This document shows, piece by piece, positions 26,606 through 35,329 of a stretch of 64,000 nucleotides of DNA. The notes beneath the pieces are model-generated. The model ran no database searches. It saw only the letters and a list, made by a program, of their open reading frames with translations, and was not told the DNA's origin. Source of the stretch: Flavobacterium gelidicaeli (lineage in GTDB: Bacteria > Bacteroidota > Bacteroidia > Flavobacteriales > Flavobacteriaceae); contig NZ_JABSNK010000001.1 of the NCBI RefSeq assembly GCF_013294005.1, positions 310,001 through 374,000 of the forward strand. The letters are read 5' to 3'. The position numbers and the translations under genes were made by a program. The first letter of the stretch is position 1; each line of letters opens with the position of its first letter.

Positions 26606-27928
26606 TTAATAAGAAATATAATAAATTTTCAATTTAAGCGTATTGCTTTTCGTTTTTTGATCAGCTAGGACAACTCTATTCACCGCTTTTGAAACATTTG
26701 GTATTGCCAGAATTAAAGAATATTTAGAGTCGGATTCTTTAATCATTTCAGACTGTAAAAAAGCTCCAATCGATATTTTATAAGCTGTAGTTTCATTAAA
26801 CTCATCATTACTATTATTTAAAATTGCGTAAATAGGAGTACCAGCAGCCGTAGTTAAAGTTCCTTTTATTCTATTTAAGTTGTCACCAATGTAAACCTGC
26901 AAAGAATCAGGAAGCGGATACGCATTTGAATAAGTAGTATTCACGGGCTTAATCGTTAGCTCAGCATCTACAATTGCATTTTTATCGTACAAGTATTTTA
27001 ACTGTTTTATATTAGGAAAATCGATTCTGCAGGCAACACCACTACCTGATTGAATAAATGCTTTATTAGCGGTACTTGTACTGGACAACTTTGCTGTACC
27101 TGTAGGTAAGTTTTGAAGTAGCGTATTGGACTTATCCGAAAAAATATTATTAAACTGATTGCTTGCGCTTAAAATTCCAAAATTCATCACGTAAGATGTT
27201 TCACTTGTTGATAAATACTTAGAATAATACATGCGCAACTCACTAGATAAGTTGAATCCCATAACGCTTGAAGAATTATCTGTACTGGCTTTAATTACAA
27301 AACCTTTTAAATATTCTGTAAATTCATCTGAGCTTGTTATTTCTTTCTTTTTAATTTTCTGAAAAAGCGCTTCACCAAATACATCATCTAAAACAACATT
27401 TACAGAATCTTGACTATTCGGTTTTGGTTTAAAAACAATGTTTCCTAAACTATTACTATCATAACTTAACTTAGAGTCATTATGAAAAGTACCATCTTCA
27501 AGAGTAGCTTTTACTTTTTCGTTTAAACGGTGAATACTAAAAGAATATGATTTTGTAGTATCTCCATAATAGTACTTGTCTAATTTCATGACCATTCTAA
27601 TGGAGTCAAAAACATAATTTGAACTTTCAGTGTCAGAATAATCAGAGTATAACGAATAACTCGTACCATAAAGTTGAAAATAACTATCCGATTGTATTTT
27701 ACCAAAGATGGGATCTACATAATAACCTACTAAAACCCTACTTTGACCTGAGGTGACTAATGAGTCTAATTGTATTGTAGCAACATCAACACTTAAAGTA
27801 TCAATTAATAATACATTATTGTTAAGGGCTAAATAATCAGAACCAACGACAAAATTACCAGTATCTGTATCTGTATTACATGAAGTTATTAAAGCCGCAA
27901 AAAACAGCAAAAAGAATAGCTTATACAT
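26606..27928 (-). CDS. DUF4270 lipoprotein
   Basis: 440 residues from ATG 27928; an upstream ATG at 27961 lies before the -7 promoter element and is rejected. Lipoprotein signal ends AALITSC (Cys17), then a mature domain with VGSDYLALNNN, VLVGYYVDPIFGKI, and repeated YSFSIHRLNE-type beta strands typical of DUF4270, a Bacteroidota-only cell-surface family. In this phylum the family often neighbours glycogen synthase or outer-membrane genes; here it pairs with the barrel protein downstream. Function unknown. Confidence 0.85.
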   Translation of the reverse strand: MYKLFFLLFFAALITSCNTDTDTGNFVVGSDYLALNNNVLLIDTLSVDVATIQLDSLVTSGQSRVLVGYYVDPIFGKIQSDSYFQLYGTSYSLYSDYSDTESSNYVFDSIRMVMKLDKYYYGDTTKSYSFSIHRLNEKVKATLEDGTFHNDSKLSYDSNSLGNIVFKPKPNSQDSVNVVLDDVFGEALFQKIKKKEITSSDEFTEYLKGFVIKASTDNSSSVMGFNLSSELRMYYSKYLSTSETSYVMNFGILSASNQFNNIFSDKSNTLLQNLPTGTAKLSSTSTANKAFIQSGSGVACRIDFPNIKQLKYLYDKNAIVDAELTIKPVNTTYSNAYPLPDSLQVYIGDNLNRIKGTLTTAAGTPIYAILNNSNDEFNETTAYKISIGAFLQSEMIKESDSKYSLILAIPNVSKAVNRVVLADQKTKSNTLKLKIYYISY

Positions 27929-27941
27929 AAATGTTTTTGAA

Positions 27942-27949
27942 CAAATATA
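27942..27949 (-). promoter_or_regulatory. -7 element for the DUF4270/barrel operon
   Basis: TATATTTG on the minus strand, 13 nt before the chosen start codon at 27928. It supports that start over the longer frame. Confidence 0.55.
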
Positions 27950-28132
27950 GAAGAGCGTCATGCTAAACGAATAATAAGTTATACCAACAGTCCCTTTCTA
28001 TCTATAAAGAGCTGTTTACAATCTACAATTGACCATCAATAATCACTGAGGCATTCATCTAATTAAAACGGTAATTTATCTATGAAAAAGTAGCATCTAT
28101 ATATCTTCTTTTTTTAAAATAGATAATGCTCC

Positions 28133-28140
28133 TACTTTTG
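28133..28140 (+). promoter_or_regulatory. -7 element for the barrel/Kelch/LytSR cluster
   Basis: TACTTTTG, 17 nt before the start at 28158, preceded 19-20 nt upstream by a T-run (28109-28115) in place of TTTG. It suggests one promoter for the following five genes. Confidence 0.5.
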
Positions 28141-28157
28141 AACCAATAATTAAGGCA

Positions 28158-29006
28158 ATGATCCAAAAGAAATTTACAATCCTACTATTTATGTTTTCTC
28201 TCTTTAATTTATCTGCACAAAATAAGGTTGTAGTAGACTTAAATACAAACACGCTATCAACTAATGATTATACGCAAAACGAAACAGAAATTAACGGGAC
28301 ATTCTATAAAAAATTAAACGAGAAAAGCGCCTTAACAAATACAGTTGGTTACAAAAACAAAAGCATCAACTATTCCTTAACAAGTCATGAACTTCCTGAA
28401 AGTTTAAATCAATTTAACAAAATAGAGAACATCCTTGAATTTTCACATTTATTAAATTCTAAAACCAAGTTAATTATAGCTGCAAAACCTAGAGCAACTT
28501 TTGAAAAAAATATTGACTTTAAAGACATCGCACTTTTAGGAGGAATGGGAATTGAGTACCAATTTAATAAAAAAACAAGTTTGAATATAGGAGTAACAAG
28601 AGAAACCTATTTTGGGTCAATTGCCCTATTACCTACAATTTCTTTCTACCATAAATTAAACGAAAATTTAGCTATTGATTTGGGATTTCCAAATACTACA
28701 GTATCATTTACAAACAATATTAGAAACGAATTTAAATTAACAAATAATTTCAACGGAAGCTATTATAATCTTGATAAGCCCGTACTCATTAACAATACAA
28801 TGCTAGCCACTACAGCACGTTTTTCGAACATGACCTCATCAATTGAGTATGATCGAAATGTAGACACTAACTGGTTTTTAAATTTTAAAGCTGGATATGA
28901 ATTCAATAAAAAATTCACCTTAGAAGATGCAAATAACAATACAACATTTAGCGACGATAATAATAAAGCATACATTTTTACTATTGGAATAAAATACAAA
29001 TACTAA
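28158..29006 (+). CDS. Unknown outer-membrane beta-barrel protein
   Basis: 282 residues, no family recognised. Signal peptide of about 21 residues (LFNLSAQ), then alternating polar/hydrophobic strands (SINYSLTSHEL, KTKLIIAAKPRATF, LLGGMGIEYQFN) and a C-terminal strand FTIGIKYKY ending in an aromatic, as in BamA substrates. About 12 strands likely. It begins a plus-strand cluster with the Kelch lipoprotein 14 nt downstream, so a joint outer-membrane role is plausible but not shown. Confidence 0.65.
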   Translation: MIQKKFTILLFMFSLFNLSAQNKVVVDLNTNTLSTNDYTQNETEINGTFYKKLNEKSALTNTVGYKNKSINYSLTSHELPESLNQFNKIENILEFSHLLNSKTKLIIAAKPRATFEKNIDFKDIALLGGMGIEYQFNKKTSLNIGVTRETYFGSIALLPTISFYHKLNENLAIDLGFPNTTVSFTNNIRNEFKLTNNFNGSYYNLDKPVLINNTMLATTARFSNMTSSIEYDRNVDTNWFLNFKAGYEFNKKFTLEDANNNTTFSDDNNKAYIFTIGIKYKY

Positions 29007-29020
29007 CAAAAACAATAATT

Positions 29021-30013
29021 ATGAATATATTAAAAAAAGGTTTACTGTTTACAACACTTGTTATCAACATAGCCTTTGTAGGCTGTAGTAAAGATGAAGA
29101 TGAAGACGTATTAGGAAACTGGATAAAAAAATCCACCTTTGATGGCCCTGCAAGATCAAGTGCTAGCAGTTTTGTAATAGGTAGTTTTGCCTATATAGCT
29201 ACAGGATATACAGGCGATGAATATTTAACCGACCTTTGGGCTTACAACTCTGACGGGGATTCTTGGGAACAAAAAGCTGATTTCATAGGTGTTGCAAGAA
29301 GTGCTAGTTCTGCATTTGAATTAAATGACAAAGGTTACGTAGGCTTAGGTTATGATGGTACTAATAAATTACGTGATTTTTATCAATATGACCCTGCTAC
29401 TAATCAATGGACACAGAAAACAGATTTTGCAGGAACAGGAAGGTATTCGGCTGTGGGATTTCAAGTAAGCGGAAAAGCATATTTTGGAACTGGTTATGAC
29501 GGAAATTATCTTAAAGATTTTTATCAGTATGATGATGCACTAGACAACTGGACACTAGTAACTGGTTTTGGTGGAAACAAAAGAAGAAATGCTACTGTGT
29601 TTGTTATAGATGACAAGGCATATTTAGGAACTGGAATTAATAATGGTAGTTACCAAGTTGACTTTTGGGAATTTGACCCAAGCACTGATGTATGGACTAA
29701 GAAAAGAGATCTTGATGACGATGAAGATGATCATGATACATACTTAATTACTCGATCTAATGCAGTGAGCTTCTCAATGAACGGTTTAGGTTATATTGCT
29801 TGTGGCGAAAACTCTAAATCAATTTGGGAATACAATCCATCGACTGACCTGTGGAATGAGAAAACAGCTTTAGAAGGATCTGCTAGAACAGATGCTACTG
29901 GTTTTGCTATAAACCAAAGAGGCTTTATTGTATTAGGAAGATCAGGATCAGCTTACTATGATGACTCATGGGAATTTAAACCTTTAGAAGAACAAAACGA
30001 TGATGACAATTAA
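29021..30013 (+). CDS. Kelch-repeat lipoprotein
   Basis: 330 residues. Lipoprotein signal ending AFVGC (Cys22), then five to six Kelch repeats of about 48 residues. Each has a double Gly-like turn (ATGYTGD, GLGYDG, GTGYDG, GTGINNG) and an LWAYNSDGDSWE or FYQYDPATNQW strand, which together predict a six-blade beta-propeller. An Asp-rich insert (DLDDDEDDHD, about 231-240) and Asp-rich N- and C-termini could bind calcium. Probably surface or periplasmic and used for protein or glycan binding. The stop overlaps the next ORF by 14 nt; a terminator hairpin begins 9 nt later. Confidence 0.85.
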   Translation: MNILKKGLLFTTLVINIAFVGCSKDEDEDVLGNWIKKSTFDGPARSSASSFVIGSFAYIATGYTGDEYLTDLWAYNSDGDSWEQKADFIGVARSASSAFELNDKGYVGLGYDGTNKLRDFYQYDPATNQWTQKTDFAGTGRYSAVGFQVSGKAYFGTGYDGNYLKDFYQYDDALDNWTLVTGFGGNKRRNATVFVIDDKAYLGTGINNGSYQVDFWEFDPSTDVWTKKRDLDDDEDDHDTYLITRSNAVSFSMNGLGYIACGENSKSIWEYNPSTDLWNEKTALEGSARTDATGFAINQRGFIVLGRSGSAYYDDSWEFKPLEEQNDDDN

Positions 30014-30362
30014 TAAAAACATAAAAAACTTCTGGTATTCAAGCCAGAAGTTTTTTTCATTACTGAATCTATTAAAAATTAGCTTAGTATTACTTTTTAT
30101 TTTTTTAAATACTTCATGTAATCGAGCTAATAATCTAAAACTTGAATCCATAAAAACAACTAATGGATGGGGATACACCATTAAAGAAAATGACAAAATC
30201 ATTATTAAGCAATCAATAATTCCTGTTATTGCAAATAATCGTAGTTTTGAAACTGAAGAAGATGCTTTAAAAGTAGGCGCAGTTGTATTGCAAAAATTAA
30301 AAGACAATACCTCTCCTACACTATCAAAAAATGATTTGACTTCATTAGCAATAAAAATTTAA
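30000..30362 (+). CDS. DUF4907 lipoprotein
   Basis: 120 residues. A long basic N-region (MMTINKNIKNFW), a hydrophobic segment and lipobox FLNTSC (Cys40), then the DUF4907 core: NGWGYTIKENDKIIIKQ, IPVIANNRSFETEEDALKVG. This small family is seen in Bacteroidota near LytS/LytR-type two-component genes; its role is unknown. No later start codon stands before the signal peptide, so translation must begin at 30000 or 30003. The intrinsic-terminator hairpin at 30023-30057 is therefore coding. The stop codon abuts the histidine kinase ATG. Confidence 0.75.
   Translation: MMTINKNIKNFWYSSQKFFSLLNLLKISLVLLFIFLNTSCNRANNLKLESIKTTNGWGYTIKENDKIIIKQSIIPVIANNRSFETEEDALKVGAVVLQKLKDNTSPTLSKNDLTSLAIKI
30023..30057 (+). 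terminator. Terminator-like hairpin inside the start of the DUF4907 gene
   Basis: A 13-bp stem (30023-30035 with 30044-30056, core CTTCTGG/CCAGAAG), loop of 8, then seven T from 30051. It starts 9 nt after the Kelch stop codon and by form would end the Kelch message, yet lies in frame in the next gene. Confidence 0.8.
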
Positions 30363-31451
30363 ATGAATATAGAAAAACTAAAAAATAACATTTCAAGTAC
30401 CGTATTAATCCATGTGATTATCTGGGGTCTTTTCATGTCTATGGCACTAATACCATTTTATGAAAACAGTACTGATATTAATGCTGACTTCTTTGTACAA
30501 TGGGTAACCGGAATAGCATTATTCTACTTGAATTATTATTACTTAGTTCCTAATCTATTATTACACAAAAAAGCAGGACTTTATATCACTATTGTTGTTG
30601 TTATTATTTTGATATTAATGACAATACGCTTTCTTTATTTTATGCCTGAAGTTAGAAATCCAATGGTGACTAGATTAATGAATACTGCAGCGAATAATCA
30701 ACTACAAAGAGGACCACATCAAGGAAAACCTCCTTTGTTTTTTAAAATAATCCCTACTTTATTTTACATTTTCATCATTGCTGCAAGTACGGTTATAAGA
30801 ACCTTAACAGAATACCATAATAATGAGCAAAACAAGTTAATTATGGAATCTAATAGAACTGCTAGCGAACTAAATTACTTAAGGAAACAGACTAACCCAC
30901 ATTTTTTATTTAATGCTCTTAATAGCATCTATTCTTTAGCTTATAAAAAATCCGACTTGGTTCCTGACGCTATTGTTACCTTATCAGAAATGATGCGTTA
31001 CATGCTCTATGAAACAGATAATCAAACCGTATTTCTTGAAAAAGAAATCAATTACATTAAAAATTACTTAGAATTACAGAAACTAAGACTCAACAACATC
31101 GAAAATATTTACATCAATATTCACGGCGAAACTAGAGAAAAGTACATTGAGCCTTTACTATTAATCTCATTTGTAGAAAATGCTTTTAAATATGGAACTG
31201 ATTATAAAGGCGCTGCTTATGTTAAAATAAAAATAAGTATTGAGAATGATAATTTAGATTTCTGGATCGAAAACAAAATCCAAGATTATACTAAAGATCC
31301 AGATAACTCCGGAATAGGGATGAATAACATAGAAAACAGACTGGATTTACTGTATCCAAACTCGCATCAACTTACTATTCTAGAAACTGACGGTACTTAC
31401 ACTGCACATCTAAAATTAAAATTAGATCAATTAAAAAAAACAAACACTTAA
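30363..31451 (+). CDS. LytS-type sensor histidine kinase
   Basis: 362 residues. Four membrane helices (about 14-31, 45-66, 72-93, 128-146) with a short Arg/Gln-rich outside or loop segment, a linker helix, then the His_kinase domain with TNPHFLFNALNS (phosphoacceptor H180). A HATPase domain with FVENAFKYG (N-box) and GIGMNNIENRLDLLYP (G-box) follows. It lacks PAS, HAMP or periplasmic sensing domains, so it may read a membrane signal or partner protein. The ATG follows the DUF4907 stop directly; the response regulator is 39 nt downstream. Confidence 0.93.
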   Translation: MNIEKLKNNISSTVLIHVIIWGLFMSMALIPFYENSTDINADFFVQWVTGIALFYLNYYYLVPNLLLHKKAGLYITIVVVIILILMTIRFLYFMPEVRNPMVTRLMNTAANNQLQRGPHQGKPPLFFKIIPTLFYIFIIAASTVIRTLTEYHNNEQNKLIMESNRTASELNYLRKQTNPHFLFNALNSIYSLAYKKSDLVPDAIVTLSEMMRYMLYETDNQTVFLEKEINYIKNYLELQKLRLNNIENIYINIHGETREKYIEPLLLISFVENAFKYGTDYKGAAYVKIKISIENDNLDFWIENKIQDYTKDPDNSGIGMNNIENRLDLLYPNSHQLTILETDGTYTAHLKLKLDQLKKTNT

Positions 31452-31490
31452 TTAAAACAGTATTTTAGTCCTAACTTAAAGAAACCAAAA

Positions 31491-32207
31491 ATGAAATGTG
31501 TAATTATTGATGACGAACCTTTAGCAGTTGATTTAATAAAAGAATTTGTTAGCAAAGTAGAAACTCTTGAGCTAGTAAATACTTTCAACAACGCTATTGA
31601 CGCAATATCAGTAGTTAATCAATCAAATGTTGACTTGATTTTTTTAGACATCGAAATGCCTCATTTTTCAGGAATTGATTTCTTAAATGCAATTGATAAA
31701 AAACCACTAATAATTTTTACTACTGCTTATGAAAACTATGCAGTTGAAGGATTTAACTTAGGCGCCGTTGATTATTTGGTTAAACCAATACCTTTTAATC
31801 GATTTCTAAAGTCGGTAACGCGCGCGCAACAACTATTAAATCCTCAAAATATTCCCGCAACATATAATTCTAAACTTACACCTCCAGAAATTGAACACGA
31901 TTTTATGTTTGTTAGAGCCGAATATGAGAATGTAAAATTAAATTTTGCTGATATTTTATATATCGAAGGCTTAAAAGACTATGTAAAAATATACACTGTA
32001 GACAACAAATACATTTTAACATTAATTAGTCTTATAAAACTAGAGACACAATTGAGTAACAAAGGATTTGCTAGAATTCACAGGTCTTATATCATAAATA
32101 TAAAACATGTGAAATCTATTCAAAAAAACAAAGTGATCATTGCTGAAAAAAGAATTCCCATTAGCGAAAGCTATAAGAACAGCTTTTTTGAAAAAATTAA
32201 TTTATAA
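31491..32207 (+). CDS. LytTR-family response regulator
   Basis: 238 residues. Receiver domain (1-118) with acidic pocket IDDE, phosphoacceptor D53 in LDIEMPHFSG and K in LVKPIP. The LytTR DNA-binding domain (about 137-238) carries FVRAEYENVKL, YIEGLKDYVKIY and FARIHRSYIINI. It should be phosphorylated by the adjacent kinase and bind direct repeats as a dimer. It is the last gene of the cluster, convergent with the carbonic anhydrase gene 15 nt away, with no terminator between them. Confidence 0.93.
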   Translation: MKCVIIDDEPLAVDLIKEFVSKVETLELVNTFNNAIDAISVVNQSNVDLIFLDIEMPHFSGIDFLNAIDKKPLIIFTTAYENYAVEGFNLGAVDYLVKPIPFNRFLKSVTRAQQLLNPQNIPATYNSKLTPPEIEHDFMFVRAEYENVKLNFADILYIEGLKDYVKIYTVDNKYILTLISLIKLETQLSNKGFARIHRSYIINIKHVKSIQKNKVIIAEKRIPISESYKNSFFEKINL

Positions 32208-32222
32208 TTTGAATTACAAACA

Positions 32223-32741
32223 CTACTCTTCTTCTTTAAACCAACTAGAATACATTACATAATTATTGGCTATACGTCCTATTTCACCCGCAAAATCTGA
32301 TTGGTTAATATCTTTTACTTTTTTGGCAGGAACACCCGCCCAAATAGTCCCTGAGCTAACAACTGTATTTTGAGTAATCACTGCGCCTGCAGCAATAATA
32401 GAATTGCTTTCTACTACACAATTATCCATAACTATTGCTCCCATTCCTATCAATACATTATCCTGAATTGTACACCCATGAACAATTGCATTATGCCCTA
32501 TTGAAACGTTGTTACCTATGATTGTAGGATGTTTTTTATACGTACAATGAATCACTGCTCCATCTTGAATGTTTACTTTATCACCAAATTTTATAAAATT
32601 AACATCCCCTCTAATAACGGCATTAAACCACACACTACAAGATTTACCAAAACTCACCTCTCCTATTATAGTTGCATTTTCAGCAACATAACAATCATCT
32701 GGTATAATTGGCGTTTTTCCGTTTACTGTTTTTATTAACAT
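32223..32741 (-). CDS. Gamma-class carbonic anhydrase family protein
   Basis: 172 residues of left-handed beta-helix made from hexapeptide repeats (TIIGEV, VWFNAVIRGD, VLIGMGAIVMD). The three zinc ligands are present: H65 (GAVIH), H83 and H88 (IGHNAIVHG). Members are gamma carbonic anhydrases or the related YrdA/PaaY acyltransferase-like proteins; activity often has to be tested. It begins 12 nt after the PorP/SprF-like gene, probably one transcript, an association without obvious logic. Confidence 0.9.
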   Translation of the reverse strand: MLIKTVNGKTPIIPDDCYVAENATIIGEVSFGKSCSVWFNAVIRGDVNFIKFGDKVNIQDGAVIHCTYKKHPTIIGNNVSIGHNAIVHGCTIQDNVLIGMGAIVMDNCVVESNSIIAAGAVITQNTVVSSGTIWAGVPAKKVKDINQSDFAGEIGRIANNYVMYSSWFKEEE

Positions 32742-32753
32742 CTTTTTTTTATT

Positions 32754-33752
32754 TTAATTAATTGCTGGACAATTGCAATTATACTTCTCCTTTTTACAAA
32801 ACAAATCAATGCCAAGCGTAATCTGGTGAAACCCTCCATTATCAAATTTAACAGGACCAGTTACATTAGAATAGGTATATGCAAACATGAAATTTTTGTA
32901 ATTCACCCCAAGAATAGGAGTGATGTATTGTAGTTTTTGAGAAGCAACACCTGAATTAGTTTCATATTGAGCACCATCTAGACTTCTGCGGTAAGATAAT
33001 CCACCCCAAACACTACCAAAATCCATATTTTTATAGGCCTTTAAATTTAAATCAACTGTCTTTTCTTTTGTTTGCTCCACCAATTGTAGTAAAACTGAAG
33101 GCTCCCATAAAATCCCTTTTTTATTTCCAAATACGTAACCACCACTTACTAAATACTTTCTCAAGTTATCACTTTCATATTCAGTGTAGATTTCTCTTCT
33201 TGTTTCTACTGCATTTTTGACTGTTGCATGAACATAAAAATCTAAGAAATTATATGAAGCTCCAATATCAAAATTGACATAGGAATCCTTTTGAACAATA
33301 TTCCCATTAACGATAGGATCGTAATCCCCTGAGAGTAAAAAAGTAGTTTCGTCTAATTGACTCTGGATTAAACCCGCACTTATTCCAAAAGACAATTGAT
33401 TTAAATCAACTTCATCCCTTGAAAACATTAAATGATAGGCATAAGTCAGTTTAACTCCTTTTTGCGAGTGATACCCATTTTTGTCATTAAAAAGAATAAT
33501 TCCTGCACCCGACTTATCTCCTATTTTCCCATTAAAACTCAATGTTTGCATTGCTGGCGCATCGTCCTGACTAAACCATTGTTTGCGTGATGTCAGTCTT
33601 ACTTTAGCACAATTTGCAGCACCAGCCATAGACGGGTGGATTAGATAATAGTTATCCGATAAATAGTCAGAATATACTGCAATACCTTCCTGCGAGTAAG
33701 TGAAACAGGTAACAAACAAGAAACAAATGGATACGCTAAACTTTAAAAACAT
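32754..33752 (-). CDS. PorP/SprF-family T9SS outer-membrane protein
   Basis: 332 residues with a signal peptide (CFTYSQ) and the family opening YLSDNYYLIHPSMAGAANC...RKQWFSQDDAPAMQTLSFNG, followed by a 14-strand-like barrel and a Cys-bearing tail (FCKKEKYNCNC). PorP/SprF proteins usually sit directly after a gene for a huge T9SS-secreted adhesin with a type B C-terminal domain and help attach it to the surface. No such adhesin gene is next to it here: the upstream gene is divergent NifU. It may serve an adhesin elsewhere or act alone. Confidence 0.88.
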   Translation of the reverse strand: MFLKFSVSICFLFVTCFTYSQEGIAVYSDYLSDNYYLIHPSMAGAANCAKVRLTSRKQWFSQDDAPAMQTLSFNGKIGDKSGAGIILFNDKNGYHSQKGVKLTYAYHLMFSRDEVDLNQLSFGISAGLIQSQLDETTFLLSGDYDPIVNGNIVQKDSYVNFDIGASYNFLDFYVHATVKNAVETRREIYTEYESDNLRKYLVSGGYVFGNKKGILWEPSVLLQLVEQTKEKTVDLNLKAYKNMDFGSVWGGLSYRRSLDGAQYETNSGVASQKLQYITPILGVNYKNFMFAYTYSNVTGPVKFDNGGFHQITLGIDLFCKKEKYNCNCPAIN

Positions 33753-33854
33753 GAAAACATTTTTACCTGGTGAAAATAGTATTAAAACAACTGGATAATG
33801 AAGTGAAATTCTCTTTAATAATTTAAAATAAAGTTAATTTATTCATTTATATTT

Positions 33855-33862
33855 CAAATATA
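33855..33862 (-). promoter_or_regulatory. -7 element for the PorP/SprF-like gene
   Basis: TATATTTG on the minus strand, giving a leader of about 95 nt. It lies 24 nt from the divergent nifU-like -7 element. Confidence 0.45.
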
Positions 33863-33886
33863 GTTATTCATCGAAAATAACTTCAC

Positions 33887-33894
33887 TAAATTTG
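33887..33894 (+). promoter_or_regulatory. -7 element for the NifU-like gene
   Basis: TAAATTTG, 19 nt before the start codon at 33914; no clear -33. Confidence 0.5.
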
Positions 33895-33913
33895 TAAAAA
33901 TTTACACAAAGTC

Positions 33914-34813
33914 ATGACAAAGATCACCATAAAAGAAACTCAAAATCCAACGATATTAAAATTTGAATTTGAAGATTTCATCACACAAAATGAAAGTTAC
34001 GAATTTAAAAATATTGATGACGCAAAAGCATCACCATTGGCACAAAAATTATTTCATTTACCATTTGTAAAAACAGTGTACATCTCTGGTAATTTTGTTG
34101 CCGTTGAAAAATACAGCATTGTAGAATGGGAAGATGTTAAAGACGCAGTTGCTGAACAAATAGAAGCATTTGTAAATGACGGAGGAGTAATTATTGCCGT
34201 ACAGGAAAATAAAACTAAAAAACAACCAATTACTGTTTACGGAGAGACTACACCCAACCCGTCAGCATTAAAATTTGTTGTAAGTCGTATGTTGACTAAA
34301 AATGCTATTGAATTTAAAAACATTGATCAAACAGGCCCATCACCACTTGCGAGAGAGCTTTTTAATTTCTCATATGTAAAAGAAATCTTTATTGATGAGA
34401 ACTATATCTCTGTTACTAAATATGAAGTAATTAGCTGGGAAGAAATCACTCTTGAACTAAGAAGCTTTATCAAGCAATACATTGAGAACGGAGGGACAGT
34501 TCTTGACGAAAGCTTAATTCAAACTATCGAAAAAGACGAAAAAAATAAAGATGCTAGCTTTGATTCTTTAGATGAAACTTCACAAAAAATTATCAACATA
34601 CTTGAAGAATATGTTAAGCCAGCTGTTGCTGCAGATGGTGGTAATATTGCATTTGATTCATTCGAAGAAAGTACAAAAACAGTAAAAGTAATTTTACAAG
34701 GTGCTTGTAGCGGATGCCCTTCATCAACATTCACTTTAAAAAGTGGTATTGAAAACATGCTAAAAAGCATGCTTAATGATGAAAAAATTAATGTTGAAGC
34801 AATAAACGCATAA
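33914..34813 (+). CDS. NifU-like iron-sulfur scaffold with duplicated Nfu N-domain
   Basis: 299 residues. Two tandem Nfu_N domains (about 6-95 and 106-195). Each shows the pattern NPT(I/S)LKF, (D/G)xSPLAxxLF and FVKTVYISGNFVAV or YVKEIFIDENYISV, followed by the C-terminal NifU domain (about 222-292) with GACSGCPSS (C265, C268). The CxxC pair at a dimer interface holds a [4Fe-4S] cluster for delivery to apo-enzymes in the cytoplasm. Most Nfu proteins have a single N-domain. Not linked to nitrogenase genes. Confidence 0.92.
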   Translation: MTKITIKETQNPTILKFEFEDFITQNESYEFKNIDDAKASPLAQKLFHLPFVKTVYISGNFVAVEKYSIVEWEDVKDAVAEQIEAFVNDGGVIIAVQENKTKKQPITVYGETTPNPSALKFVVSRMLTKNAIEFKNIDQTGPSPLARELFNFSYVKEIFIDENYISVTKYEVISWEEITLELRSFIKQYIENGGTVLDESLIQTIEKDEKNKDASFDSLDETSQKIINILEEYVKPAVAADGGNIAFDSFEESTKTVKVILQGACSGCPSSTFTLKSGIENMLKSMLNDEKINVEAINA

Positions 34814-34932
34814 ACAATCAAACACCCATACTGCTGATTCATATTGTTTTATACAAAAAATAACGAGCTTTTTTTTATGAAAACAAGAAAAAATTTGTTA
34901 ATTTTAGGTTTTAACCAAACAAACTAAAAATT

Positions 34933-35133
34933 ATGTCAGTATTAAAAGTTATCGAAGTATTATCAGGTTCAAGTACAAGTTGGGAAGATGCTACACAGCA
35001 AGCCGTAACTAAAGCGTCTAAATCTGTAAAAAACATTAAATCAGTTTATGTGCAAGAGCAAAGTGCAACTGTAAAAGATGGGAAAGTTGCTGAGTTTAGA
35101 GTTAATCTAAAAATCACATTTGAATTAGAGTAA
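34933..35133 (+). CDS. Dodecin flavin-binding protein
   Basis: 66 residues, the usual dodecin length. VIEVLSGSSTSWEDA (with W17), KASKSVKNIKSVYVQEQSA and a final strand VNLKITFELE match the family. Dodecins form 12-mers that store or buffer flavin (FMN, riboflavin) in the cytoplasm. Single-gene unit between NifU and a strong palindromic terminator. Confidence 0.92.
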   Translation: MSVLKVIEVLSGSSTSWEDATQQAVTKASKSVKNIKSVYVQEQSATVKDGKVAEFRVNLKITFELE

Positions 35134-35146
35134 TTTTATTCAAAAT

Positions 35147-35178
35147 AAAAAAAACGTTTCAATTGAAACGTTTTTTTT
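35147..35178 (+). terminator. Palindromic terminator after dodecin
   Basis: A 32-nt exact palindrome: an A-run, CGTTTCAATTGAAACG at 35155-35170, then eight T. It would work on both strands; only dodecin reads into it. Confidence 0.85.
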
Positions 35179-35329
35179 GTGCCTATTTTTTTTATAAAAC
35201 CTGACTATTCATTTCCAACTTTTCAAAACAACAATTTACATCAAAAATCATAAAATACTGATTAACAATAAAATAAAACAACTTATTTAAAAAAAGCTTA
35301 TCATTGTACTCTAATCAAATAAAAACACC

